Shown: positions 41,318 through 49,365 of the stretch, in pieces
Position numbering within the stretch: position 1 is the first letter of the stretch
Layout of the letters: each line of letters begins with the position of its first letter
Source of the DNA: Hydrogenophaga aromaticivorans
GTDB taxonomy: Bacteria; Pseudomonadota; Gammaproteobacteria; Burkholderiales; Burkholderiaceae_C
DNA: 64,000 nt
NCBI RefSeq assembly: GCF_013387465.1
Contig: NZ_VYGV01000016.1
Location: 244,872 to 308,871 of the forward strand
Direction of reading: 5' to 3'
Position numbers and translations under genes: made by a program
The notes under the pieces: generated by a model
Told to the model about the DNA's origin: nothing
Database searches by the model: none
The model's input: only the letters and a program-made list of their open reading frames with translations

Positions 41318-42340
41318 ATGACTCTGGAAGTTCTTCTCCCAACCGCCAAGGCCGCCTCAACGACCCATGACCCGACGGCTGCGGTCGCCGGCAGAAGCTG
41401 CCCGCTGCACTACCGCTATGCGCCATCGGTGTTCGCCAGCGAGGCGCCGGAGCGTTTGTCCGGGCTCGATGTGCTCTACGTCGTGGGCGGCCTTTACGGC
41501 AACGAGGCCGCGCTGAAGCGCGTGGTCGAGCTGTTTGAGCGGGAACGTGGGCGCGCTCGCATGGTCTTCAACGGCGACTTCCACTGGTTCGACGCCGAGC
41601 CCGCCATGTTCGCCCGCATCCAGCAGACGGTGTTGCGCTTCGATGCTTTGCGGGGCAATGTGGAAACAGAACTGGCCGACGAGAGCCGTGACGGCGATGC
41701 GGGCTGCGGTTGCGCTTACCCCGACTGGGTGGGGGACCTGGTGGTTGAACGGTCCAACCGCATCCACAAGACACTGCGAAGTTGCGTGACGCCCGAACAG
41801 CGGCACGAACTGCGGGCCTTGCCGATGTGGCTGCGCGCTGATGTCGGCCCGTTGCGCCTGGGTCTGGTGCATGGCGACGCGCAGTCACTGGCCGGCTGGG
41901 GCTTTGCCCAGGAGCACCTGCGCGATGCCCGGCACCGCGAGCAGGTCGGGCGCTGGTTCGACGAGGCCGGCGTGCATGCCTTCGCCAGCACCCACACCTG
42001 CCTGCCTATTTTTCAGCGCCTGCCTTCCGGGCCGCAAGCCCAGGCACGCTGGGTGTTCAACAACGGTGCCACCGGCATGCCCAACTTTCAGGGTGATGCG
42101 GCGGGCCTGATCACGAGAATCGCGCGCACGCCGTTCACGGGTGCCGAGCGGCGGCTCGGCGTGGTCGAGTGTGGGGTTCACATCGACGCCATCGCCATCG
42201 AGACCGACACCACCGCCTGGCAGACACAGTTTCAGCAACTGTGGCCCGAGGGCAGCGATGCCCACGCCTCGTACTTCAACCGCATCCAGCACGGCCCGGC
42301 CTACCAGCCGCAGGACGCCGTGCGTCAAGAGGAGAACTGA
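41318..42340 (+). CDS. Calcineurin-like metallophosphoesterase of the arsenosugar cluster
   Basis: This 340-residue protein belongs to the metallophosphoesterase superfamily. Metal-site motifs are modified but recognisable: VVGGLYGNEAAL (in place of GDxHG), FNGDFHWFD (GDxxD-like), GNVETELAD (GNH region), LVHGDAQSLAGWGF and STHTCLPIFQR. An internal CGCAYPDWVGD segment is notable. It may dephosphorylate a sugar intermediate in the pathway. It lies 15 bases after the ABC ATPase and 3 bases before the phosphorylase, in one operon. Confidence 0.83.
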   Translation: MTLEVLLPTAKAASTTHDPTAAVAGRSCPLHYRYAPSVFASEAPERLSGLDVLYVVGGLYGNEAALKRVVELFERERGRARMVFNGDFHWFDAEPAMFARIQQTVLRFDALRGNVETELADESRDGDAGCGCAYPDWVGDLVVERSNRIHKTLRSCVTPEQRHELRALPMWLRADVGPLRLGLVHGDAQSLAGWGFAQEHLRDARHREQVGRWFDEAGVHAFASTHTCLPIFQRLPSGPQAQARWVFNNGATGMPNFQGDAAGLITRIARTPFTGAERRLGVVECGVHIDAIAIETDTTAWQTQFQQLWPEGSDAHASYFNRIQHGPAYQPQDAVRQEEN

Positions 42341-42343
42341 ACC

Positions 42344-43189
42344 ATGCTCGCCATCATCGGAGGCACCGGCCTCTACGAACTCGACGGCCTCGACATCCAT
42401 GAACGCCAGGGCGGCGACACGCCGTTCGGAACGCCATCGGGTGAGGTCTTGCGCGGCACGCTGCATGGTCAAGAGCTGCTGTTTCTGGCTCGCCATGGGG
42501 CAGGGCACCGGTTGCTGCCGCACGAGGTGAACTACCGCGCCAACGTGTATGCGCTCAAGCGTGCCGGTGCCACCATGATGCTGGGCTTCTCGGCCGTGGG
42601 CAGCCTGGCCATGGAAGTCGCACCCGGCGACCTCGCCATGCCGGAGCAATACATTGACTGGACACGGGGCGCGCGCGAGCGCACCTTCTTCGGTGGCGGT
42701 GTTGCGGCGCATGTCTCCACCGCCAAGCCGGTGAGCGGTGCGCTGGTCGACTCGGTTGTGGTGGCCGCTGAACGGGCCGGGCTGTCGGTGCACCGGGGTC
42801 TGACCTACGCCTGTGTGGACGGTCCTCGCCTGGGCACGCAGGCCGAGAGCCATCTGCTGCGCCAGATGGGTTGCCACCTGGTGGGCATGACCAACGCACC
42901 CGAGGTGTTTCTGGCGCGTGAAGCCCAGATGGCCTATGCCACCGTGGGGCTGGTCACCGATTACGACTGCTGGCTCGACGACCCCACGCAACACGTCAGC
43001 GTGTCCGCCGTGTTCGAGCTCTACGGCCAGAGCCTGGCCAAAGCCCGGCGCCTGCTGGACGCGCTGTTGTCGGGCGCGCTGCCGGTGCCTGAGACGTCCA
43101 TCCGCACAGCGCTCACAGGGGCGCTGCTCACACCCGACGAAGCGATGTCCGAGGCCCAGAGAACATGGGTTTCCCAACTGCGGGCGTGA
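42344..43189 (+). CDS. MTA/purine nucleoside phosphorylase family
   Basis: This 281-residue phosphorylase has the family segments IIGGTGLYELDG, ARHGAGHRLLPHEVNYRANVYALK, and CVDGPRLGTQAESHLLRQMG followed by TDYDCWLDD. MTAP-type enzymes cleave methylthioadenosine or purine nucleosides with phosphate. In arsenosugar clusters the enzyme would remove adenine from the 5'-deoxy-5'-arsenoadenosine made by ArsS, allowing replacement by a sugar aglycone. That role is inferred from context. It is the last gene of the rightward operon and converges with the glycosyltransferase at 43203. Confidence 0.88.
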   Translation: MLAIIGGTGLYELDGLDIHERQGGDTPFGTPSGEVLRGTLHGQELLFLARHGAGHRLLPHEVNYRANVYALKRAGATMMLGFSAVGSLAMEVAPGDLAMPEQYIDWTRGARERTFFGGGVAAHVSTAKPVSGALVDSVVVAAERAGLSVHRGLTYACVDGPRLGTQAESHLLRQMGCHLVGMTNAPEVFLAREAQMAYATVGLVTDYDCWLDDPTQHVSVSAVFELYGQSLAKARRLLDALLSGALPVPETSIRTALTGALLTPDEAMSEAQRTWVSQLRA

Positions 43190-43202
43190 TGCGGTCTTGA
43201 AA

Positions 43203-43880
43203 TCACTTCTGACCGCCAGACTCGGTCTGCAAGGCCAGCCCTTGCTGCAGAGGCGCCTCGGCGGCTGCCAGCCAACCCGCTGGTAGCCTGCTCAGGTCGT
43301 CGGGCTCATCCATGTCGTGCAGCGTGGGCAAAGTGACCAGGCGCCAGCCCAGCAGAGCGATCCGGGACTGCGTCGCCTGCGCCACGCTGGACGTGCTCCA
43401 GGCAATGTCCTGGAACAGGCTGGCATCGAAGCGGTTCAGCGCCAGCAAAACATAACCACCGTCAAAGGCCGGCACGAGGGCGGCATCGTTGGTGCGCAGG
43501 CCGTCCGCCGCCGCTCGAATCCGCTCGGCGGAAAGTTCCGGGCAATCGGTCCCCATCAACAGCACCGGGCGGCCCGCATCCAGCACGCGCCGTGCAGCGC
43601 GCGCCATGCGCTCACCCAAGTCGCCCTGTCCCTGATCGCTCAGGCTCAGCGCCGCGTGCTGTGGCAACAGCCCCGACCACGTGGGGTCTTGAGGTGCCGG
43701 CGTGACGCACACCTCCACGGTGCCCACCCCGCAGGCCAGCGCCTGTTCCACCGCATGTTTCAACATCGAGGCGGCGAGGCGGGCGGCGCCCGTGGCACCC
43801 AATGCCGGAATCAGTCTCGTCTTGGCAAGACCTGCGACGGGGGCTTTGGCGAAGACGATGATGTGGGCAGTGTTGACCAT
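43203..43880 (-). CDS. Arsenosugar-cluster glycosyltransferase A-type (DUF2064/TIGR04282)
   Basis: This 225-residue protein has a GT-A-like nucleotide-sugar fold. The N-terminal IIVFAKAPVAGLAKTRLIPALG is the hallmark of this family, and LLMGTDCPELSAERIRAA and VPAFDGGYVLLAL give the metal/nucleotide site. It follows the second glycosyltransferase by 7 bases on the same strand and converges on the arsS operon. It probably activates or transfers a sugar in arsenosugar assembly. Confidence 0.88.
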   Translation of the reverse strand: MVNTAHIIVFAKAPVAGLAKTRLIPALGATGAARLAASMLKHAVEQALACGVGTVEVCVTPAPQDPTWSGLLPQHAALSLSDQGQGDLGERMARAARRVLDAGRPVLLMGTDCPELSAERIRAAADGLRTNDAALVPAFDGGYVLLALNRFDASLFQDIAWSTSSVAQATQSRIALLGWRLVTLPTLHDMDEPDDLSRLPAGWLAAAEAPLQQGLALQTESGGQK

Positions 43881-43887
43881 GTTTTTT

Positions 43888-44562
43888 CTACTGGTACAGC
43901 CGTGCCAGCTGGTCGGCCGGCGTACCGCGCCAGTAGGCCCAGCGCAGGCGCCACATCAGCAGCACGGTGCGCCAGACACCCCGGCTTTCCCAACGGCGTC
44001 CCGAGGTGAGCACTGGGTCGCTGATGCACGCAGGGCGCGAACGCCTCAGCAGGCGGGACGACAGTTCGATGTCTTCCATCAGTGGCTGGTCCGGAAAACC
44101 ACCCACGGCGTCAAACGCCTCGCGGGTGACAAAGATCGCCTGGTCGCCGGTGGCGATGCCTGTCCAGCGGGATCGCAGGTTCATCAGCCTGGCCACCACA
44201 CGCAACAGGGGGTGGCTCCCGTCGATCACCACGTCGAAACGCCCCCAGGGGGCACTGGACTTCTGCATCACCCGGTGGATGGTGATGAGGGCGCCTTCGG
44301 GCAACAGGGTGTCGGCATGCAGGAACAGCAGCACATCGCCCGATGCGTGCGCAGCACCCAGGTTCATCTGCCGGGCGCGCCCCCGTGGCGACGACAGCAC
44401 CCGCAAGCCCGCCCGCACCGCCAGGTCGGCACTGCCGTCGTCGCTGCCGCCGTCCACGATCAGCACATCGTTGCCCAGGCGCGCCAGCGCAGAGAGCCGC
44501 GCCAGCAGGCGAGGCATCTCCTGGGCCTCGTTGAGCATGGGAACGACGATGGAAAAGCGCAT
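43888..44562 (-). CDS. Family 2 glycosyltransferase of arsenosugar clusters (TIGR04283)
   Basis: This 224-residue GT2 enzyme has SIVVPMLNEAQEMPRLL at the start, the DxD-type LIVDGGSDDGSADLA, LLFLHADTLLPEGAL and the acceptor-site region GGFPDQPLMEDIELSSRL. It is a single domain without membrane segments. It is co-directional with the DEP protein (17 bases) and the other glycosyltransferase (7 bases), so all three may share the promoter before the VTT oxidoreductase. Confidence 0.88.
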   Translation of the reverse strand: MRFSIVVPMLNEAQEMPRLLARLSALARLGNDVLIVDGGSDDGSADLAVRAGLRVLSSPRGRARQMNLGAAHASGDVLLFLHADTLLPEGALITIHRVMQKSSAPWGRFDVVIDGSHPLLRVVARLMNLRSRWTGIATGDQAIFVTREAFDAVGGFPDQPLMEDIELSSRLLRRSRPACISDPVLTSGRRWESRGVWRTVLLMWRLRWAYWRGTPADQLARLYQ

Positions 44563-44579
44563 CGGGGCGTGAGACCGGT

Positions 44580-45626
44580 TCAGGGCAGGTTGTCGGTGAA
44601 ACGGTAGAAGAAGTTGCCATCAATGAAACCATGTTCACCGACGACGTGTTCAAAGAAACCAAACTGCATGAGGCGGTGCAGGATCAACTGGCTCTCATGG
44701 CGTGTGATGTTGCGCTTGGCGCACAGCACGTCCACCGCCTCTTGGCCGATCCAGCAGCTCGGGTAGTCCTTGCCGAGGTAGCTGCGGTCCACCACCACCA
44801 GCCGGTCGCGCAGGGTCTGCAAGACCAGGCCAAGGTTGACGTTGGGCAACTGGGCCGGCGCGCGCAGGCGGAAGAACAGGGCCTCGTCGGCGAACACCTG
44901 TTCGTGCGCCACGTGGTACAGCAGGCCCAACGACTGCAGAGCCTGCCCGACCTCGACCGCCTGCGGACTGTCCAGCCGGAAATGCGAGCGTATCCATTGC
45001 ACCGCTTCTGAGGCGAGGAAGCAGGCGGGGTATTTCTTGAGGTGGTAGCTGCGGTCGCGGATGTCGAGCTTGAACTGCAGCAGGTCCGCCAGCGCTTCGG
45101 CGTCCAGTCCGGTGCGGGCGCGGATGAGCGCGCGGGGCGACAGGCTGGATGGTGCTGTGGGGACGGCACGCAGGTAGCGGTCAAGCTCGTCGGCGGCCAG
45201 CGCAGGCAAACCCACGTTGGACGCGACCCGGTCCAACGCCTGTCGCAAGGGCGATGTCGGCCCGCGGTCAACAAACGAGGCGATCAGGTCGGCAAAGCCC
45301 AGCGACTGCACCCAGGTGCGGTCAGCCGGGCTGACGTGGCCGGCTGCCAGCCGGGTCAGCAGCGTGCGCGCCCTGAGCGCCTGCGGCCAGGTCTTGAGGA
45401 TGCGATCGAACCGATGGGTGACCCTGGGCAGGGCGTTCGACACATCCAGGAACACCAGCGCGTGCGGGTCCAGGGCCAGGCGTTCCAGCTGTTCGGAGAG
45501 CGCAGCGCCTGGCGGCGGCAGGTTCACCGGGATGCATTGCAGGGCCAGCAGGCCGGCGCGCAGGGCGTCGCGGTCGGGGCCGTCGGGCAGTTGCAGGTAA
45601 ACCTGCGGGGCGGGTGTCTTGGCCAT
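44580..45626 (-). CDS. Two-DEP-domain protein
   Basis: This 348-residue protein has an N-terminal about 150 residues resembling a degenerate response-regulator or Rossmann fold (VYLQLPDGPDRDALRAGLLAL; LVFLDVSNALP). Two DEP domains follow (about 165-250: LDIRDRSYHLKKYPACFLASEAVQWI; about 260-345: LVVVDRSYLGKDYPSCWIGQEAVDVL). DEP domains commonly mediate membrane association and signalling. It lies 13 bases downstream of the membrane oxidoreductase, suggesting functional partnership. Confidence 0.85.
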   Translation of the reverse strand: MAKTPAPQVYLQLPDGPDRDALRAGLLALQCIPVNLPPPGAALSEQLERLALDPHALVFLDVSNALPRVTHRFDRILKTWPQALRARTLLTRLAAGHVSPADRTWVQSLGFADLIASFVDRGPTSPLRQALDRVASNVGLPALAADELDRYLRAVPTAPSSLSPRALIRARTGLDAEALADLLQFKLDIRDRSYHLKKYPACFLASEAVQWIRSHFRLDSPQAVEVGQALQSLGLLYHVAHEQVFADEALFFRLRAPAQLPNVNLGLVLQTLRDRLVVVDRSYLGKDYPSCWIGQEAVDVLCAKRNITRHESQLILHRLMQFGFFEHVVGEHGFIDGNFFYRFTDNLP

Positions 45627-45639
45627 GGTGGTTTCTCCT

Positions 45640-47790
45640 TCAGCCTCGGCGCCAGGCGTGGTAACGGCCCAACCAGGCGAGTACGCGCTGGGGTGCGTGG
45701 GCGCGCTTCCACTCGCCGGCCGCGTACTTGTTGGCCTCGGCCAGCGTGGGGTAGGTGTGGATGGTGCCCAGGATCTTGTTCAGGCCGAGGCCGTGTTTCA
45801 TCGCCAGCACGAACTCGGCCAGCAGGTCACCCGCGTGTTCGCCCAAGATGGTCACGCCCAGGATACGGTCCTTGCCCGGCACGGTCAGCACCTTGACGAA
45901 GCCGTGCGCGGAGCCGTCGGCGATGGCGCGGTCCAGGTCGTCGATGCCGTACTTGGTGACCTCGTAGGGGATGTTCTTTTCCTTGGCGTCCTGTTCGTTC
46001 AGGCCCACGCGCGCCACCTCGGGTTCGATGAAGGTCGCCCAGGGGATGACCGAATAGTCGACCTTGAATTTCTTGAAGCTGCCGAAGAGGGCGTTGACGG
46101 CCGCGTACCAGGCCTGGTGCCCGGCGGTGTGGGTGAACTGGAACGGCCCGGCCACGTCGCCCGCGGCAAAGATGTTGGGGTACAGCGTTTCGAGGTATTC
46201 GTTGACCACCACCGTGCGCTGCGTGGGGATGCCCAGTTCTTCCAGCCCGTAGCCTTGCAGCCGCGCCACGCGGCCGACCGCGCAGAGCAGCGCGTCGAAC
46301 TCGATGCGCTTTTCCTGGCCCTGGTGTTCCACCACGATGAACTTGCGGTCCCCCTCGCGCTCGCAACGCAGCGCCTTGTGCGCCGTGAGCACGGCCACAC
46401 CGTCGCGCTGCAACGAGTCGCGGGCGAGGTCGGACACCTCCTGGTCTTCCCGGATCATGATGCGCGGCGCCATCTCCACCTGGGTGACCTGTGAGCCCAG
46501 GCGCGCAAAGCTCTGCGCCAGCTCACAACCAATCGGACCACCGCCCAGCACCACCAGGCGCGCCGGAGGCGCGTCCATCTGGGCGAATTCGTCCCACAGG
46601 GTGTCGCTGGTGACGTAGCCCACGTCGTCCAGTCCGGGCAGCGGTGGCACGAAGGGGCGGGCACCGGCGGCGATGACGATGCTGCGCGTGGTCAGGCGCT
46701 GGGTGCCCCCGTCGTTGAGGGTGACTTCGACCGTCCAGGGATCGACGATGCGGGCGCGCCCTTGCAGCACTTCAACCCCCAGCCCGGTGTAGCGCTCCAC
46801 GCTGTCGTGGTGCGCGATCTCGCTGATGACCTGGTGCACACGGGCCATCACCTGCCGAAAGCTGAAGGCGGGTGTTGCGGCCTCCAGGCCGTAGTGATCG
46901 GCCCGGCGCATCTGGGTCGCGAGCTTGGCCGACTTGATCAGTGCCTTACTGGGCACGCAGCCGAAGTTCAGACAGTCGCCGCCCATCTTGTGCGCTTCGA
47001 TCAACGTGACCTTGGCCTTGACCGCCGCAGCGATGTAGGAGGTGACCAGGCCCGCCGCGCCGGCCCCGATGACCACTAGGTTGCGGTCGAAGGTTTTGGG
47101 CCGCTGCCAGCGGGCGTAAACACGCCGGCGTTGCAGGAAACCGAGGGCGGCTTTGGCGATCATGGGAAAGACTCCGAGCAGGACAAAGGACATCAGCACG
47201 CCGGGCGACAGGATGCCCGAGAGGCTGGAGAGCTGGGCCAGCTGGGTGCCGGCGTTGACGTAGACCAGGGTGCCCGCGAGCATGCCCAGCTGGCTGACCC
47301 AGTAGTAGGTGTCGGTGCGGATGGGTGTCAGCCCCATGAGCAGGTTGACCAGGAAGAAGGGGAACACCGGGATCAGGCGCAGGGTGAACAGGTACAACGC
47401 GCCGTCCTTGGTCATGCCATCGTTGATGGCCTTGAGCCGGTCGCCAAAGCGCGCCTGTACGCTGTCGCGCAGCAAATACCGCGAGGCCAGAAACGCCAGC
47501 GTGGCGCCCAGGCTGGAGGCGAACGAGACGATCAGCGTGCCGCCCGCCAGACCGAACAGAGCGCCGGCCGCCAGGGTGAGGATGACCGCGCCGGGCAGGG
47601 ACAGGGCGGTGGCCAGCACGTACAGACTGAAAAACCCGAGCGCCGTGGCGATGGGGGATGCCTGACGCAGGGCTTCGAAGTCGACCAGACGATCCTGCAC
47701 GGCGGCGAGGGTCAGGTACCGGTCCAGCCCGAGCCCAAAATAGGCGACCACCAGCAACACGACGGTGGCAAGGATCAGTGTTCTTTTCAT
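45640..47790 (-). CDS. Fusion of VTT (DedA-like) membrane domain with FAD/NAD disulfide oxidoreductase
   Basis: This 716-residue protein has a first about 230 residues that form a VTT/SNARE-associated membrane domain with several transmembrane helices (GFFSLYVLATALSLPGAVIL; FTLRLIPVFPFFLVNLLMG). The rest is a class I flavin disulfide reductase: FAD motif VIGAGAAGLVTSYIAA, redox pair in GGDCLNFGCVPSK, NAD motif VVLGGGPIGCELAQSFARLG and the dimerisation-domain HTYPTLAEA. It resembles mercuric reductase but lacks the N-terminal metal-binding domain and the C-terminal Cys pair, so Hg(II) reduction is doubtful. I chose the start at MKRTLIL because the ECF-type promoter lies inside the longer open frame. 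Confidence 0.9.
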   Translation of the reverse strand: MKRTLILATVVLLVVAYFGLGLDRYLTLAAVQDRLVDFEALRQASPIATALGFFSLYVLATALSLPGAVILTLAAGALFGLAGGTLIVSFASSLGATLAFLASRYLLRDSVQARFGDRLKAINDGMTKDGALYLFTLRLIPVFPFFLVNLLMGLTPIRTDTYYWVSQLGMLAGTLVYVNAGTQLAQLSSLSGILSPGVLMSFVLLGVFPMIAKAALGFLQRRRVYARWQRPKTFDRNLVVIGAGAAGLVTSYIAAAVKAKVTLIEAHKMGGDCLNFGCVPSKALIKSAKLATQMRRADHYGLEAATPAFSFRQVMARVHQVISEIAHHDSVERYTGLGVEVLQGRARIVDPWTVEVTLNDGGTQRLTTRSIVIAAGARPFVPPLPGLDDVGYVTSDTLWDEFAQMDAPPARLVVLGGGPIGCELAQSFARLGSQVTQVEMAPRIMIREDQEVSDLARDSLQRDGVAVLTAHKALRCEREGDRKFIVVEHQGQEKRIEFDALLCAVGRVARLQGYGLEELGIPTQRTVVVNEYLETLYPNIFAAGDVAGPFQFTHTAGHQAWYAAVNALFGSFKKFKVDYSVIPWATFIEPEVARVGLNEQDAKEKNIPYEVTKYGIDDLDRAIADGSAHGFVKVLTVPGKDRILGVTILGEHAGDLLAEFVLAMKHGLGLNKILGTIHTYPTLAEANKYAAGEWKRAHAPQRVLAWLGRYHAWRRG

Positions 47791-47850
47791 GAAGGGGTGA
47801 GGTTCCTGGTGGGCGGATGCGGGCAACGATCCGCTGCCGGGTTGAACCTC

Positions 47851-47878
47851 AGTCGTCGCCAGTGCGTCGGTCCTTACA
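47851..47878 (-). promoter_or_regulatory. ECF-type promoter motif upstream of the VTT oxidoreductase
   Basis: On the minus strand TGTAAGG (47878-47872), 16 bases, CGACT (47855-47851), about 60 bases before the ATG at 47790. Both boxes match those before arsS exactly. Confidence 0.75.
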
Positions 47879-48029
47879 GTTGCTTGCAAACGGTGGGGGT
47901 TGCGACGGTGGGTCATGGGCTGAGCACCACCGGTTCCAGCGCCGCCCAGCAGGACGGCGATGAGAAAACACATGCGCAGATGCTAGGCGGGCATCGCCGA
48001 CGTAGGGCGCTTTTGGTGGTTGCTCACGA

Positions 48030-48248
48030 TCAACCGCAACCACATGGACTGCTTCCGACTTGCATGGGAGGGCAAGGGGCAGAGCCATAGGAACAAAAAA
48101 CGCAGCAATCTCCGGGTAGGGGTTTGAGCACGGTGTGGCACTGTTCGCATTCGTAAAACCAAACGCACGCATCGGTGGGCATGGTTTCTGTTTTGCGGTG
48201 CCCGCAATGGGGGCAGCTGAGTGTGGAGATCAGATTGACCGTGCTCAC
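48030..48248 (-). CDS. GDCCVxC-domain heavy-metal-associated protein
   Basis: This 72-residue cysteine-rich protein has a CPHCG zinc-type knuckle near residue 12, CEQCHTVL, the diagnostic GDCCVFCSYG, and a terminal CGCG. Twelve cysteines in 72 residues point to metal or thiol chemistry. Relatives occur beside mercury transport genes, and some carry selenocysteine in the GDCC motif. Its start overlaps the merP stop, placing it third in a merT-merP operon. Confidence 0.87.
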   Translation of the reverse strand: MSTVNLISTLSCPHCGHRKTETMPTDACVWFYECEQCHTVLKPLPGDCCVFCSYGSAPCPPMQVGSSPCGCG

Positions 48249-48529
48249 GGTTGGCGCTCCGCCACGGTGGAGGGGTAACCCGCTTCCGCGGTGGCGCGCA
48301 TCAGGGCATCGACATGGGTCCGTGCGTTGTCAAATGTGACCAGCGCTTCTCTTCGCTCGAAGTTCACTTGAGCCTGGCTGACACCGGCCACCTGTAGCAA
48401 GGCTTTCTTGATGGTGATGGGGCAGACGGGGCAGTCCATGGTCGGCACGGACAGCTTGACAGTTTGAGGGGCGGCCAGCGCAGAGCCCGTTAACAGGACC
48501 AGGGCCAGAGACAGCCAGATTTTTTTCAT
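48245..48529 (-). CDS. merP: Periplasmic mercury-binding protein MerP
   Basis: This 94-residue protein has a signal peptide (1-20, ending ALAA) and one heavy-metal-associated domain with the binding pair Cys33/Cys36 in PTMDCPVCPITI. MerP captures Hg(II) in the periplasm and hands it to MerT. It follows merT by 10 bases. Confidence 0.94.
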   Translation of the reverse strand: MKKIWLSLALVLLTGSALAAPQTVKLSVPTMDCPVCPITIKKALLQVAGVSQAQVNFERREALVTFDNARTHVDALMRATAEAGYPSTVAERQP

Positions 48530-48539
48530 GATGTGCCTT

Positions 48540-48911
48540 TCAGTAAAACCAGTGGGCGATGAATGGAAACACCAGAGCCACGGCGATCAGGGCCACTGCC
48601 AATCCAAATAGCCATTGATAGGCGCGCTTGACCGGTGGCAACGCACAAATCTGGCCCGGTTCGCAGACTTGGGTGGGACGCCAGATGCGACGCCAGGCCA
48701 GCACAAGTGCAAGCACCGCCGCACCGAGGAACACGGGTTGCAAGGGGCCCAGTTGACTCAAATGGCCGATCCAGGCACCGGAAAGACCCAGGGAGATCAA
48801 CAGCAGAGGACCCAGGCAGCAGGCGGACGCGAGCAGGGCCGCCAACCCGCCCGTCAACAGGGCCCACAGGCCGGTTTTTTGAATGGGATCGCTGGGTTGC
48901 TGGGTGTTCAT
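48540..48911 (-). CDS. merT: Mercuric transport protein MerT
   Basis: This 123-residue inner-membrane protein has three membrane segments. The Hg-binding vicinal pair Cys31/Cys32 is in the first ([13 protein letters not shown]), and a second pair is in the cytoplasmic loop ([11 protein letters not shown]). The start ATG at 48911 lies only about 7 bases from the -10 region of the mer promoter, so the message may be leaderless or nearly so. Confidence 0.94.
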   Translation of the reverse strand: MNTQQPSDPIQKTGLWALLTGGLAALLASACCLGPLLLISLGLSGAWIGHLSQLGPLQPVFLGAAVLALVLAWRRIWRPTQVCEPGQICALPPVKRAYQWLFGLAVALIAVALVFPFIAHWFY

Positions 48912-48917
48912 GGATTA

Positions 48918-48948
48918 AGCTTAAAACCGTACCTGAGTACGGAGTCAA
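48918..48948 (-). promoter_or_regulatory. MerR-controlled merT promoter/operator
   Basis: The perfect dyad CCGTAC-CTGA-GTACGG (48927-48942) is the classical MerR binding site. On the minus strand TTGACT (48948-48943) and TAAGCT (48923-48918) are separated by 19 bases, the over-long spacing that MerR corrects by DNA twisting when Hg(II) binds. Confidence 0.92.
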
Positions 48949-48953
48949 GCACC

Positions 48954-49352
48954 ATGTCCAACATTTTCACCATCGGAGCCCTGGCGGAAGCCGCCGGGGT
49001 GAATCTGGAAACCATCCGCTTCTACCAGCGCCGGGGACTACTGCCCGAGCCCGCCAGACCCCAAGGCGGCATTCGCCGCTATGGCGACCCCGACTTGGCG
49101 CGGGTACGGTTCATCAAGTCGGCACAGCGCCTGGGTTTCAGCCTGGACGAGGTGGCCGAGCTGCTGAAGCTGGAAGACGGCTCGCATTGCGGTCAGGCTC
49201 GCGCGCAAGGGGAACGGAAACTGGCCGATGTGCGCGCCCGGCTGGCGGACCTGCAGCGCATCGAACAGGTCCTGGCCGATCTGGTGGCGCGGTGTGGCTC
49301 GCAGCGTGGGCGGGTGCGTTGTCCGCTGATCGCGTCGCTTCACGAAGGGTGA
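48954..49352 (+). CDS. merR: Mercury-responsive regulator MerR
   Basis: This 132-residue regulator has an N-terminal MerR winged helix ([26 protein letters not shown]). The three Hg ligands are in SHCGQAR, VARCGSQ and RVRCPLI. It is divergent from merT across the operator at 48918-48948 and should repress, then activate, the merTP operon. It converges on the gene ending at 49366. Confidence 0.94.
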   Translation: MSNIFTIGALAEAAGVNLETIRFYQRRGLLPEPARPQGGIRRYGDPDLARVRFIKSAQRLGFSLDEVAELLKLEDGSHCGQARAQGERKLADVRARLADLQRIEQVLADLVARCGSQRGRVRCPLIASLHEG

Positions 49353-49365
49353 ACTTCTGCCCGCG

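Noticed and set aside
45640-47790. Mercuric reductase MerA
   Set aside because: The redox CxxxxC is present, but the C-terminal vicinal cysteines and N-terminal metal-binding domain are missing and a VTT membrane domain is fused instead.
48030-48248. Selenocysteine in the GDCC motif
   Set aside because: The codons read as ordinary cysteines with no internal TGA, so this member is not a selenoprotein.
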